Position numbers and translations under genes: made by a program
Notes under the pieces: model-generated
Seen by the model: only the letters and a program-made list of their open reading frames with translations
What the model was told of the DNA's origin: nothing
Database searches by the model: none
Part shown: in pieces, positions 35,828-42,903 of the stretch
Layout of the letters: every line of letters begins with the position of its first letter
How positions within the stretch are numbered: position 1 is the first letter of the stretch
Assembly: GCA_017469625.1 (NCBI GenBank)
Contig: JAFUGA010000056.1
Coordinates: 1 to 42,903, forward strand
DNA length: 42,903 nt
Direction: 5' to 3'
DNA from: Bacteroidales bacterium
GTDB lineage: Bacteria; Bacteroidota; Bacteroidia; Bacteroidales; P3

Positions 35828-38575
35828 ATGAAAAGGATTTTAATTATTATTTCGGCTTTATTCTTGCTTGCAAATATAGACGTAAAGGCTCAAGGTTGTG
35901 CAGCGGATACTATCTATTATGTTTCCAACGGAGAATTGGTAGAATTTACAGAAACAGAGAAAGCATCAGGTTATCAACTTTCTTGTGAAGTCCCTTCACT
36001 GCAACTAAGGGCTCACGTGTTCGCACCAGGAGACCCAGCACAAGGATATGCTTATGAAAAAATACCTTACAATCCTCCCTTTGCATTTAATTCTGGTACA
36101 GAGGTTATATTGGCAAAAGATGATTGTTGGGGTAAAAAGTTTAGTTTTGGATTTGGAAGAATAGAACCACCGGGTGTACCTTCATTCAATTTTAATTTTT
36201 ATGGCATCAATTATAATGCTGCTTCGGCTAATTCAAACGGAGGTTTGAAATTCATAAAGATCGCCGCAGACGAAATGGCTTATTGTACTCCAGAATCTGC
36301 TTCAACAAATACTGCTGGTGATTGGACTTATTGTAGTTATGTGCTTGGTGCTAATAGTGCTATTCCGAATACGAATTCGAACGATGCAATGTTGTTAAAT
36401 TCTGTTCTTACTCCTTTTCACGATATACATTTTTCTACAAATGCACAGATGTCTTGCAGTGCTTATCCAGGACACATGTATTTTCAAGTTATAGGAGATT
36501 ATCCTTGTAGAAAAATTGTATTAAGTTATTATCAAGTACCTCTTTATGAAGCAAGTTCTCATTGTTTTGAAGCAGGAACTGTTACACATATGGCAGTCCT
36601 TTATGAAACTACTAATGTAATTGAGTTTTATATGAAGGATAAAAGAAAAGAACCTAATTGGCAAGGAGGAAAGGCTATTTTAGGGATACAAAATGCAGAT
36701 GGAACTCAAGCAACTGTTATAACTAATGATGATTATGGAACAAGTCATACCTCTCAATCTTATAATAATACAGAATGGGAAGCAACTAACGAAGCATGGC
36801 GTATAAGACCTGTAGGACAATTAGATTCTCAAGTAGAATGGTTTAAAGTTCTTGTGTCAAACCCTACCGATACCATAGGACCTTTGCCTGCTACAAACGA
36901 AGGAGATGTTATTGCACAGCCTTCTTATGATGATGGTCCTACATGGTATATAGCCAGAGCAGAAATATGGCGTTTAGATGACCTTTCATTCTATGTTTAT
37001 GACTCTGTTCTTATAAAACCTTTTGATGTAAGACCAACAGTTATTTCACATAACTCTGCAACAAACAATCTAACTGTAGAAAACAATGAAGATAGTCTTG
37101 CTTATAGAGATGTAGTTTGTAGAGGAGATAATGTAGTATTTCGTTTAAAAGGTGGTGATGAATACAGTATAGTTTCACCTTCTGTATATACAAGCAATCA
37201 AATTGTGGATAGCGTTGTCGTTCTTAGGAATATACCTACAGAAGACTCAGTTAAATATGTTTTTGAGATAAGAAACAACGATGCAAACGGAAATCTTATT
37301 TGTACAAGATACGATTCTTGTGTTATATACAACAATTCTTTTGAGATAGATTTAGGTGAGAATACCACTATCTGCAAAAATGAAAGTGTAACATATAAAA
37401 ACATAACAGAACTAAATGAAGAGGAAGGTCCTTATACATATCTTTGGAGTACAGGTGCAACAGACGAAGAACTTACTTATTTTCCTCCATCTACAGAGGT
37501 GCTTTCCTGCACTGCAACAAATGTTTATGGTTGTACAGCCACAGACCAGGCAACTATAACAGTAAATCAGGCTCCAGAGGTTGAAATACTTGGCAATGTA
37601 AATATTTGTGCTGGTACTTCTACAACACTTTCTGCACAGTCAAGTCTTGGAAACTGTATATACGAATGGAATAGTGGACAGACAACAGCAAATATCACCG
37701 TTTCACCTACAGAAACTACAGAATACACAGTAAGTGTTAAGTTTCCACCTGCTATGTGCGAAACTATAGTTTCAAAAACCGTAAATGTGAAAGAGGCTCC
37801 TATCATTCATTGTAATGAAGACCAAAATATATGTTATGGAGAAACGGCTACAGTGATGGTAACTACGGAAGAACAAGAAACTCTTCGTTATGAATGGCAA
37901 TCTGTTGACCCAGCCGTTAATAGTTCTACTGCTACCAATTTTGTTGTCGCTCCACAGGGAACAACACATTATACTGTAACTGCTTACAATGATTTCAACT
38001 GTCATAGTACCGATGAAGTAATAGTTTATGTGGAACAAAAACCTATTCCTATTATTACATTTGCACCAAAAGCCGTAGATGCTTTAGACCCTATAGTTGT
38101 TTTCACAGATAGTACCGTTGGGGCAATATCTACTTTGTGGGAATTGAGTGATGGAACTTCATCTACAGAAAAAGTATTTGTTCATACCTTTGATTTGGAA
38201 GATTCCATACTTTCATATAACGTTACACTTACATCTGAAACTCAGTTTGGTTGTGTAGATTCTGTTTCTACACTTATAAGAGTGAAAAGACAACATCATC
38301 TTTGGGCTCCTACAGGTGTTTATCTTCACGACAACAACCCTACAAACCGTACTTTCAAACTTCATATAGATAACCTATCTGAATACAATCTTAAGATATT
38401 CAACCGTTGGGGTACTCTGATGTTTGAAACCAATGACATAGAACAAGTATGGGACTGCACATATAAAGATAAACCTGTTCAGCAAGGTGTTTATGTTTGG
38501 AAGGTAACTTACAGACACAACGATACACCAAACAGAGAATTTACAGATTCAGGTAACTTTATGATATATTACTAA
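35828..38575 (+). CDS. Secreted PKD-like multidomain protein with type B type IX secretion signal
   Basis: The 915-residue exported protein has a signal peptide (MKRILIIISALFLLANIDVKA) and a large N-terminal beta-rich region (about 30-330) with several cysteines. Ig/PKD-like repeats follow, each with patterns like YLWSTGATDEELTYFP, YEWNSGQTTANITVSP and YEWQSVDP. The C-terminal domain (about 825-915) is of the gliding-motility or CHU_C type, with LKIFNRWGTLMFET and VQQGVYVWKVTYRH. That domain directs cargo through the outer membrane by the type IX system, often for surface attachment. Ligand and role are unknown. Confidence 0.9.
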   Translation: MKRILIIISALFLLANIDVKAQGCAADTIYYVSNGELVEFTETEKASGYQLSCEVPSLQLRAHVFAPGDPAQGYAYEKIPYNPPFAFNSGTEVILAKDDCWGKKFSFGFGRIEPPGVPSFNFNFYGINYNAASANSNGGLKFIKIAADEMAYCTPESASTNTAGDWTYCSYVLGANSAIPNTNSNDAMLLNSVLTPFHDIHFSTNAQMSCSAYPGHMYFQVIGDYPCRKIVLSYYQVPLYEASSHCFEAGTVTHMAVLYETTNVIEFYMKDKRKEPNWQGGKAILGIQNADGTQATVITNDDYGTSHTSQSYNNTEWEATNEAWRIRPVGQLDSQVEWFKVLVSNPTDTIGPLPATNEGDVIAQPSYDDGPTWYIARAEIWRLDDLSFYVYDSVLIKPFDVRPTVISHNSATNNLTVENNEDSLAYRDVVCRGDNVVFRLKGGDEYSIVSPSVYTSNQIVDSVVVLRNIPTEDSVKYVFEIRNNDANGNLICTRYDSCVIYNNSFEIDLGENTTICKNESVTYKNITELNEEEGPYTYLWSTGATDEELTYFPPSTEVLSCTATNVYGCTATDQATITVNQAPEVEILGNVNICAGTSTTLSAQSSLGNCIYEWNSGQTTANITVSPTETTEYTVSVKFPPAMCETIVSKTVNVKEAPIIHCNEDQNICYGETATVMVTTEEQETLRYEWQSVDPAVNSSTATNFVVAPQGTTHYTVTAYNDFNCHSTDEVIVYVEQKPIPIITFAPKAVDALDPIVVFTDSTVGAISTLWELSDGTSSTEKVFVHTFDLEDSILSYNVTLTSETQFGCVDSVSTLIRVKRQHHLWAPTGVYLHDNNPTNRTFKLHIDNLSEYNLKIFNRWGTLMFETNDIEQVWDCTYKDKPVQQGVYVWKVTYRHNDTPNREFTDSGNFMIYY

Positions 38576-38598
38576 TCAAATGTTTTTTACCAAAAGAT

Positions 38599-38874
38599 AT
38601 GGAAAACAATTATAATAAAATACGGGAACTAACAGAAGCAGAACAATATTCAGACGCTCTTTCTATGGTAGATAGTTTGATAAACGAGTTTCCAAAAGAT
38701 GATATGCTTTGGTATCTGAAAGGAAATGTTTTCAAAAAACAAGAACAGTGGCAACAAGCCATAGATTCTTACACCCAAGCCATAAGTATAAATCCCAAAA
38801 ATCCTGCTACTACTATGAGGCGTATTTGTATAGATATTCTAAATTTTTATGACAAAACTCTGTATAATGTATAA
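38599..38874 (+). CDS. Short TPR-repeat protein
   Basis: The 91-residue cytosolic protein has about two tetratricopeptide repeats (AEQYSDALSMVDSLINEFP and DDMLWYLKGNVFKKQEQWQQ, then AIDSYTQAISINPKNP). It ends in a short helix (ICIDILNFYDKTLYNV) that looks like a natural C-terminus rather than a truncation. Such proteins mediate protein contacts; the partner is unknown. A strong terminator lies 26 bp downstream. Confidence 0.85.
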   Translation: MENNYNKIRELTEAEQYSDALSMVDSLINEFPKDDMLWYLKGNVFKKQEQWQQAIDSYTQAISINPKNPATTMRRICIDILNFYDKTLYNV

Positions 38875-38900
38875 TCTATATTAAAACATTATTACAAAAA

Positions 38901-38932
38901 AAGAAATCTAAGGGAACTTAGATTTCTTTTTT
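38901..38932 (+). terminator. Terminator after the TPR gene, bidirectional
   Basis: A perfect 12-bp stem (AAGAAATCTAAG at 38901-38912, its complement at 38917-38928) has a GGAA loop. A T-run follows on the plus strand and an A-run precedes it, so it can also end the minus-strand toxin transcript. Confidence 0.9.
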
Positions 38933-38994
38933 ATTTTCAAAAATCTATGACACAGAAAAAGTGAATAGTGTTTTATACTTACTGCAAATATATT

Positions 38995-39414
38995 CTATGA
39001 TGATTTTGGTACTATTTTAGAAAATTCTTCTAAATTGATAGTTTCAATTTTTGGGAATGGAGTATCTTGTAATTCTTTAAAGTGGTTATCATTCGTTACT
39101 ATATAGTCGGCTTGAGATACGATGGCACAATCAACAAATTTATTATCATCATTATCTTTCTGAATAAGATTGAATTTATAAAAAGGTTCTTTTCTTATCA
39201 TGTTTGAAGAATAAGAAATAACTTTTATGAAAAGGTCGGCAGCAGTTATAGAAGCCTTTTGTTTTAAAATTTCTTCATATTCAAGCAATATATCTGTGGA
39301 TATACATAAAATGAATTCGTTATGTAAAAATTTATCAAACAAATAATGGTATTTAGTATTTGCTCCCATAATTTGTAATAAACAATTAGTATCTAAAACT
39401 ATCTTGAGTCCCAT
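38995..39414 (-). CDS. PIN-domain toxin, putative TA ribonuclease
   Basis: The 139-residue protein has the PIN nuclease fold, with acidic metal ligands in IVLDTNCLL, LLEYEEIL, NKFVDCAIV and IVTNDNHF. It fits the group of putative toxin-antitoxin toxin components of the PIN family, which cleave RNA with Mg2+. The gene begins 4 nt after the upstream small antitoxin gene on the same strand, in the normal antitoxin-toxin order. All four acidic positions are present, so it looks active. Confidence 0.88.
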   Translation of the reverse strand: MGLKIVLDTNCLLQIMGANTKYHYLFDKFLHNEFILCISTDILLEYEEILKQKASITAADLFIKVISYSSNMIRKEPFYKFNLIQKDNDDNKFVDCAIVSQADYIVTNDNHFKELQDTPFPKIETINLEEFSKIVPKSS

Positions 39415-39418
39415 TGTT

Positions 39419-39640
39419 TTATTTGTTATAAGGAGTTCTTAGATGTTCGTTTTCTATCTTGTCTAATGCTTTTTGGTCTAAAGTACCATTATCCCATAAT
39501 CTCTGCATTTCTTTTTCCAACCTTTGAGCATAGAACGTGCGTAAGACATTCATCAAATCCTCTAACTCATCATTATCTTTTATTCCTGCAAACGACTCAA
39601 GTATCATAATTTGTGCAGGATTCATTGTTGCTAATTGCAT
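39419..39640 (-). CDS. Antitoxin paired with the PIN toxin
   Basis: The 73-residue acidic, helical protein (MQLATMNPAQIMILESF, then DNDELEDLMNVLRTFYAQRLEKE in part) directly precedes the PIN toxin. The pairing, size and charge suggest an antitoxin. The start is set at 39640, since the promoter box TATCTTTG lies at 39666-39673 and an upstream in-frame ATG at 39676 would fall inside or before it. A further in-frame ATG at 39625 is also possible. Confidence 0.75.
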   Translation of the reverse strand: MQLATMNPAQIMILESFAGIKDNDELEDLMNVLRTFYAQRLEKEMQRLWDNGTLDQKALDKIENEHLRTPYNK

Positions 39641-39665
39641 AATATATATAGTATTTATTCGTCTG

Positions 39666-39695
39666 CAAAGATACATAAATATTATAAATCAACAA
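39666..39695 (-). promoter_or_regulatory. Promoter of the PIN toxin-antitoxin operon
   Basis: Minus-strand TTG (39695-39693), 19 bp, then TATCTTTG (39673-39666). The expected transcription start is about 20 nt before the antitoxin ATG. Confidence 0.7.
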
Positions 39696-39749
39696 TAAAT
39701 TTTTGTTATATTCACACATTTTCCCACTATTTTTTTGTTTCGTTGTTAT

Positions 39750-39938
39750 AGAACTTTGTTCTAATTTTCTAAAACGAAGTTTCGTAAAATTAAAACGAAG
39801 TTCTATGAAAATAGAATCAAGTTCTACAAAATTAAAACAAAGAGATAGAAAATTAAAACAAAGTTTCGTGAAATTAAAACTTTGTTTTACGAGAACGAAA
39901 TAAAGTTTTAGAAAAATAGAATAAAGTTTTATATTTTT
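39750..39938 (+). repeat. 21-bp quasi-palindromic array F (9 units) in a divergent gap
   Basis: Nine units start at 39750 and every 21 bp after. Cores in register include CTTTG, CGAAG, TCAAG, CAAAG and TAAAG. This array lies between two promoters firing outward, the PIN operon's and that of the gene at 40129. It ends 12 bp before the -33 element of the latter. It therefore cannot act as a terminator for either. Confidence 0.88.
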
Positions 39939-39949
39939 TAAACAAAAAA

Positions 39950-39980
39950 TTTGTTGCAAAAAGAAAAATTTGTAACTTTG
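39950..39980 (+). promoter_or_regulatory. Promoter of the two-gene unit at 40129
   Basis: TTTG (39950-39953), 19 bp, then TAACTTTG (39973-39980). It gives an unusually long leader of about 140 nt, in which a weak hairpin (AATTTTAC with its near-complement, 40052-40068) can be seen. Confidence 0.7.
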
Positions 39981-40128
39981 CAAATACAAAATCAAAAATA
40001 AAGACTAATACATACAATTATAGATACTATAAAACATAGCTAACTATATATAATTTTACAGTAAAATTACGTTAACTTTTTGAAAGTTTTATTATATTAA
40101 ATATATAACACGTTAAGAAATAAGAGAC

Positions 40129-40512
40129 ATGGATAAACTAAATAGACAACAATTAAGTGGTATTGCAGAATTGGTCCATCATATACACGATAAGGACGTC
40201 ATCCAATCTATATTAGAAACTTTAGGAAAAGAGAACTGGACTCGTGATATATTAAGTAATTGTTTCCTTCACCATTTAACAGAAGAACAAGAAAATGTTT
40301 TAGAATCATTCGGGGGTGGATATACTTCCGAAGAAATAGATGAGATTCTTGATCAAGACAGTATCAATTTTGAGATTGCAGAAAAACTAAAAGAACAAGG
40401 AGTTACTCATTATCTATACGAGAATGAAGATTATTTAGACGAGATACGAGAAGGAAAAATTATTTGCGAAGGTATAGATGTAGAGGAGATTAAAAATATG
40501 TTGTTTAGTTAA
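40129..40512 (+). CDS. Unknown acidic protein, first gene of a two-gene module
   Basis: The 127-residue protein is strongly acidic and mostly helical, with no signal peptide. I recognise no family. Visible segments are an N-terminal helix (LSGIAELVHHIHDKDVIQSI), EEQENVLESFGGGYTSEEID and a C-terminal acidic stretch. It overlaps the next gene by 1 nt (TAATG), so the two are co-translated. Acidity and position fit an antitoxin-like or chaperone-like partner of the second protein, but this is inference. Confidence 0.7.
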   Translation: MDKLNRQQLSGIAELVHHIHDKDVIQSILETLGKENWTRDILSNCFLHHLTEEQENVLESFGGGYTSEEIDEILDQDSINFEIAEKLKEQGVTHYLYENEDYLDEIREGKIICEGIDVEEIKNMLFS

Positions 40513-41156
40513 TGAGAGTTATATTTTCGGGTAAGACAAAAGAGGACTTTAAACGATATAAGGACTATTTAAGACGTACAAAGAAATCTGATGGTCATAA
40601 ATACCAGGAATATGAATTAGAGGGTATAACTAAATCCCTAAAGAACAATATATCTAAAAGTGTAGGAAACACTAAAGAACATAAAAACTCTATATATCCA
40701 AAGGAGTTTGAATATAATTCCAATGATTATAAGATGCATGTGGATAAAAAGAGTCATCATATTGTCTTTTATACTATAGAACCTACTAAAACCGGTAAAG
40801 AGACTATTCAGATTCATAAATGTATCCACTCAAAAAAACTAAAAGAAGAATTAGATAATAAAGGAATAAAACCCTTAGAAGATGCAGATAAGTCGTTATT
40901 AGATGATATGAAGGAGGTTGAGAAAGAAGATGAAATTGCATCACGAGATGATTCAGACGACGAAGAACAAGGTAAGGAAGAAGAAGTTTATGATAAGAAA
41001 ACAGGAGAAGAAGTAAAAAGAGTTGTTTACACAGGACCTAATGGAGGAAGATATTATAAGACGGATAAAGGGGTGAAAGTATATATAGAAGAAGTGAAAT
41101 CCCGTAAGAATCTAAAACAACGATTGTTAGAATCGAAACTAATTCCTTTAATCTAG
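40512..41156 (+). CDS. Unknown protein with RelE-like start and GPNGGRYY motif
   Basis: The 214-residue protein has three zones. The N-terminal third starts MRVIFSGKTKEDFKRYKDYL and continues with DYKMHVDKKSHHIVFYTIEP, which loosely recalls the RelE/ParE toxin fold. The middle (about 125-165) is an acidic linker. The C-terminal part has TGPNGGRYYKTDKGVKVYI, similar to short basic adaptor motifs of the GPRGG-YY type seen in phage and giant-virus proteins. No family assignment is secure. It overlaps the preceding gene by 1 nt. Confidence 0.7.
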   Translation: MRVIFSGKTKEDFKRYKDYLRRTKKSDGHKYQEYELEGITKSLKNNISKSVGNTKEHKNSIYPKEFEYNSNDYKMHVDKKSHHIVFYTIEPTKTGKETIQIHKCIHSKKLKEELDNKGIKPLEDADKSLLDDMKEVEKEDEIASRDDSDDEEQGKEEEVYDKKTGEEVKRVVYTGPNGGRYYKTDKGVKVYIEEVKSRKNLKQRLLESKLIPLI

Positions 41157-41240
41157 TATATTAAAAAAGAGAAAGGGAAGTAAGTGAATACCTCCCCCCC
41201 CCTACTGGTAGACCTCTTTAGAATAAGTAATCCACCAGAT

Positions 41241-41308
41241 GAATAAGAATCTTTATAATTGATATAATACGCAAAAAGGTATCATATTTAGATCGACGAT
41301 TCTTATTC
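41241..41308 (+). other. Long imperfect hairpin
   Basis: GAATAAGAATC (41241-41251) pairs perfectly with GATTCTTATTC (41298-41308). The 46-nt interior can partly pair further (ATAT and ATAC with their complements) around a GCAAAAAG loop. It could be an RNA structure of the upstream operon's 3' end or an old element end. Confidence 0.55.
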
Positions 41309-41353
41309 TCAAAAAAAATATAGATTTTTTTCATATTATAATTTTTTTTAATA

Positions 41354-41379
41354 GGAAGTCTTAAAAGGACTTCTTTTTT
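41354..41379 (+). terminator. Terminator-like hairpin
   Basis: GAAGTC (41355-41360) pairs with GACTTC (41368-41373), followed by a T-run. It probably ends the transcript of the two-gene module about 200 bp downstream of it. Confidence 0.7.
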
Positions 41380-41598
41380 CTTTTATATCCGTCACGTTTG
41401 GTGATTTATTCCTTACTTTCATTTGTCCTACAATTTTTGATTAAATTCTTTCATTACTTGTGTCATTTCCACATACTTAGTATAAGAGATTTTGTCAAAA
41501 GTTAAGTAAAAATCGCAAAAAGTTTTCAACAAAATTCAAAAAAAATTTCATATATCAAAATAAGTTCGTAACTTTCTGTTGTAAAAACAGATACGAAT

Positions 41599-42504
41599 AT
41601 GATACATCTAAACAAATTCAACTCATTATTGGAATTGATGTAATTCTTTTCTTCCGAACGGAAGTGTATAGAGTATTTAGAACACTTAAGATGGAACGGT
41701 TTTGATTCAAATTCAAAAATATATAAGTGTTCAAGAGGTTATTGGTGTAGAAATACCAACAAACTATTCAATGTAAAAACGAATACTATATTTGAGAACA
41801 CTAAAATACCTTTACAAAAATGGTTTATTGCAATATGGTTGATAACCTCTCATAAGAAAGGTATTTCGTCTATTCAATTATCAAAAGATATTGGAGTAAC
41901 ACAAAAGACAGGGTGGTTTATGTTACAAAGGATTAGAAAATGTTTTGAATCTCTAAACTATTCAATACTACATAACGAAGTAGAAGTAGATGAAACATAT
42001 ATAGGAGGAAGAGAACGGAATAAAAACCCATGGGGAGTATCTAAAACAAAAGGAACACAAGGACGCAGTATCAAAACAAAGACACCCGTCATAGGAATGG
42101 TTGAAAGAAATGGAAAATTAGTATCACACATTATCAGTGATGCAAAGTCCGATACACTGACTACGTCTATTCTCAATTTTGTTGATAGAGATTCTATAAT
42201 CTATACTGACGAATGGAAAGGATATAGTAGGATAGATAAATTGTATAATCATTTGTTTGTAAAACATAAGGACTGTGAATTTGTAAAGGACAAGATATAT
42301 ACAAACACGATAGAGAATTTTTGGGGATTATTGAAAAGAGGATTATTTGGTATATATCATAATACTTCAAGAAAACATTTACAAAAATATATAGATGAAT
42401 TTGTATTTAGATACAATACACGAAAATATAACGACATACAACGGTTTGATATATTACTTACAAATACCAATTGCAGATTAAAATACTGTGAATTAGTTTT
42501 GTAA
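41599..42504 (+). pseudogene. IS1595-type (ISXO2-like) transposase with in-frame stop
   Basis: From ATG 41599 the frame reads MIHLNKFNSLLELM, then TAA at 41641, then FFSSERKCIEYLEHLRWNG and the family's KLFNVKTNTIFENTKIPLQK, WFIAIWLITSHKKGISS and so on to 42504. The codons on both sides of the TAA fit the family, so this is one transposase gene with a nonsense codon near residue 15. The catalytic domain is intact: VDETYIGG, YTDEWKGY and NTIENFWGLLKRG. The segment between RWNG and YKC looks short compared with what I recall of relatives. Initiation at the internal TTG 41839 would give 221 residues without the N-terminal domain. Confidence 0.85.
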
Positions 42505-42811
42505 AATAAAATTAGAAAACGAGTATATTAAATAAGAAGATATTGATTACTGTAAAGTTATATATAATTACCTAAAAAGAATAACTAATTTATTGGGCAA
42601 AATGATTGTGTGTAGAATATAATTTTGCCCATTTTTAATTTTATTTAAAATTTACACTTGTAAAACGGTCGGGGGGGGTAAAATATTGTATAAATGTAAA
42701 AAAAAGTTCAAAATTTGTCTAAAAACGCGAAAATTGTTCAAAAAATCTTCAAAAATAAATATTTGAGAATAAGTTACTTGGGAAAAAGAGTAAAAAAAAT
42801 CTTAAAAAATA
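42505..42811. other. Non-coding region downstream of the transposase
   Basis: It contains the hairpin at 42595-42630, a run of eight G at 42671-42678 that mirrors the nine-C run at 41194-41202, and A-tract-rich DNA from 42698 to 42810 upstream of the right-edge promoter. No gene is seen. Clear terminal inverted repeats of the IS were not found. Confidence 0.6.
42595..42636 (+). terminator. Hairpin after the transposase
   Basis: GGGCAAAAT (42595-42603) pairs with ATTTTGCCC (42622-42630) around an 18-nt loop, followed by a T-rich stretch. It may be a terminator or an element end. Confidence 0.6.
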
Positions 42812-42843
42812 TTTGGTGGGTAAGTAAAAAGGTAGTAATTTTG
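42812..42843 (+). promoter_or_regulatory. Strong promoter leaving the right edge
   Basis: TTTG (42812-42815), 20 bp, then TAATTTTG (42836-42843), with A-tract-rich DNA upstream like an UP element. The downstream 60 nt contain no start codon followed by an open frame. The transcript is unusually G-rich for this region (GAGAGGGGTAGAGCAGGAGG at the end), which suggests a stable RNA operon such as rRNA or tRNA beyond the edge. That is inference. Confidence 0.7.
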
Positions 42844-42903
42844 CACTCCGAAACTGATGAGGAAATGAACTGAGAAGTTCGTTGAGAGGGGTAGAGCAGG
42901 AGG

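Larger units (their letters stand above)
41157..41598. other. Non-coding gap between the two-gene module and the transposase remnant
   Basis: No gene is seen. It contains a run of nine C at 41194-41202, a long imperfect hairpin at 41241-41308, a terminator-like hairpin at 41354-41379 and A-tract-rich DNA at about 41495-41565 ahead of the transposase. Confidence 0.6.

Noticed and set aside
38599-38874. TPR gene as a truncated remnant
   Set aside because: The final helix and a strong terminator just downstream fit a complete short protein.
39419-39676. Antitoxin start at 39676
   Set aside because: The promoter -7 box at 39666-39673 would lie inside the coding region; the ATG at 39640 fits the expected transcript.

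Overview
The window looks like part of a chromosome from an AT-rich member of the Bacteroidota, most likely order Bacteroidales. The evidence is: many promoters of the Bacteroidota type (TTTG, about 19 bp, then TAnnTTTG); a secreted protein with a type B sorting domain for the type IX secretion system; family GH3 and GH92 glycosidases; outer-membrane proteins with Bacteroidota-type signal peptides; a DUF3822-rsmD pair; and an anaerobic ribonucleotide reductase (nrdD-nrdG), which suggests anaerobic growth. No rRNA or tRNA gene is visible inside the window, but a very strong promoter fires out of the right edge.

Layout. 1-4808 (mostly minus strand): hpf, a Xer recombinase and rpsU, a methyltransferase/thioesterase pair, rpmB and eno. 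4959-7373: a GH3 glycosidase. 7945-10741: pgk and corA (divergent) and a thioredoxin-like lipoprotein. 10882-23131 (plus strand): phosphoesterase, DUF6089-like protein, SDR dehydrogenase, meaB, META-domain protein, priA, two outer-membrane proteins, a FISUMP-like protein and a NatAB-like ABC exporter. 23331-26723 (minus): a frame-broken lipoprotein and a GH92 mannosidase. 26888-32176 (plus): queA, ispD, a sugar-kinase/RapZ fusion, a membrane-anchored protein, a DUF3822-like protein and rsmD. 33086-38874: nrdD-nrdG, the type IX cargo protein and a TPR protein. 38995-42903 is accessory: a PIN toxin-antitoxin pair, an unrecognised two-gene operon, a decayed IS1595-type transposase and the outgoing promoter.

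The most unusual content lies between genes. (1) Six intergenic arrays hold about 48 units on a strict 21-bp period. Each unit is made of two small quasi-palindromes, and both occur in either orientation at the same register. The arrays sit in convergent, co-directional and divergent gaps, so they are not simply terminators. (2) A multi-hairpin element of about 80-95 bp occurs twice, each time immediately downstream of and overlapping the stop codon of a gene (hpf and the GH3 gene), in the same orientation relative to that gene. (3) The rpsU terminator is fused to the xer promoter, which would yield a leaderless or nearly leaderless xer mRNA. (4) hpf has a full AGGAGG Shine-Dalgarno, unusual in this phylum.

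Everything here was read by eye from the sequence. No database search, structure prediction or expression evidence was available.
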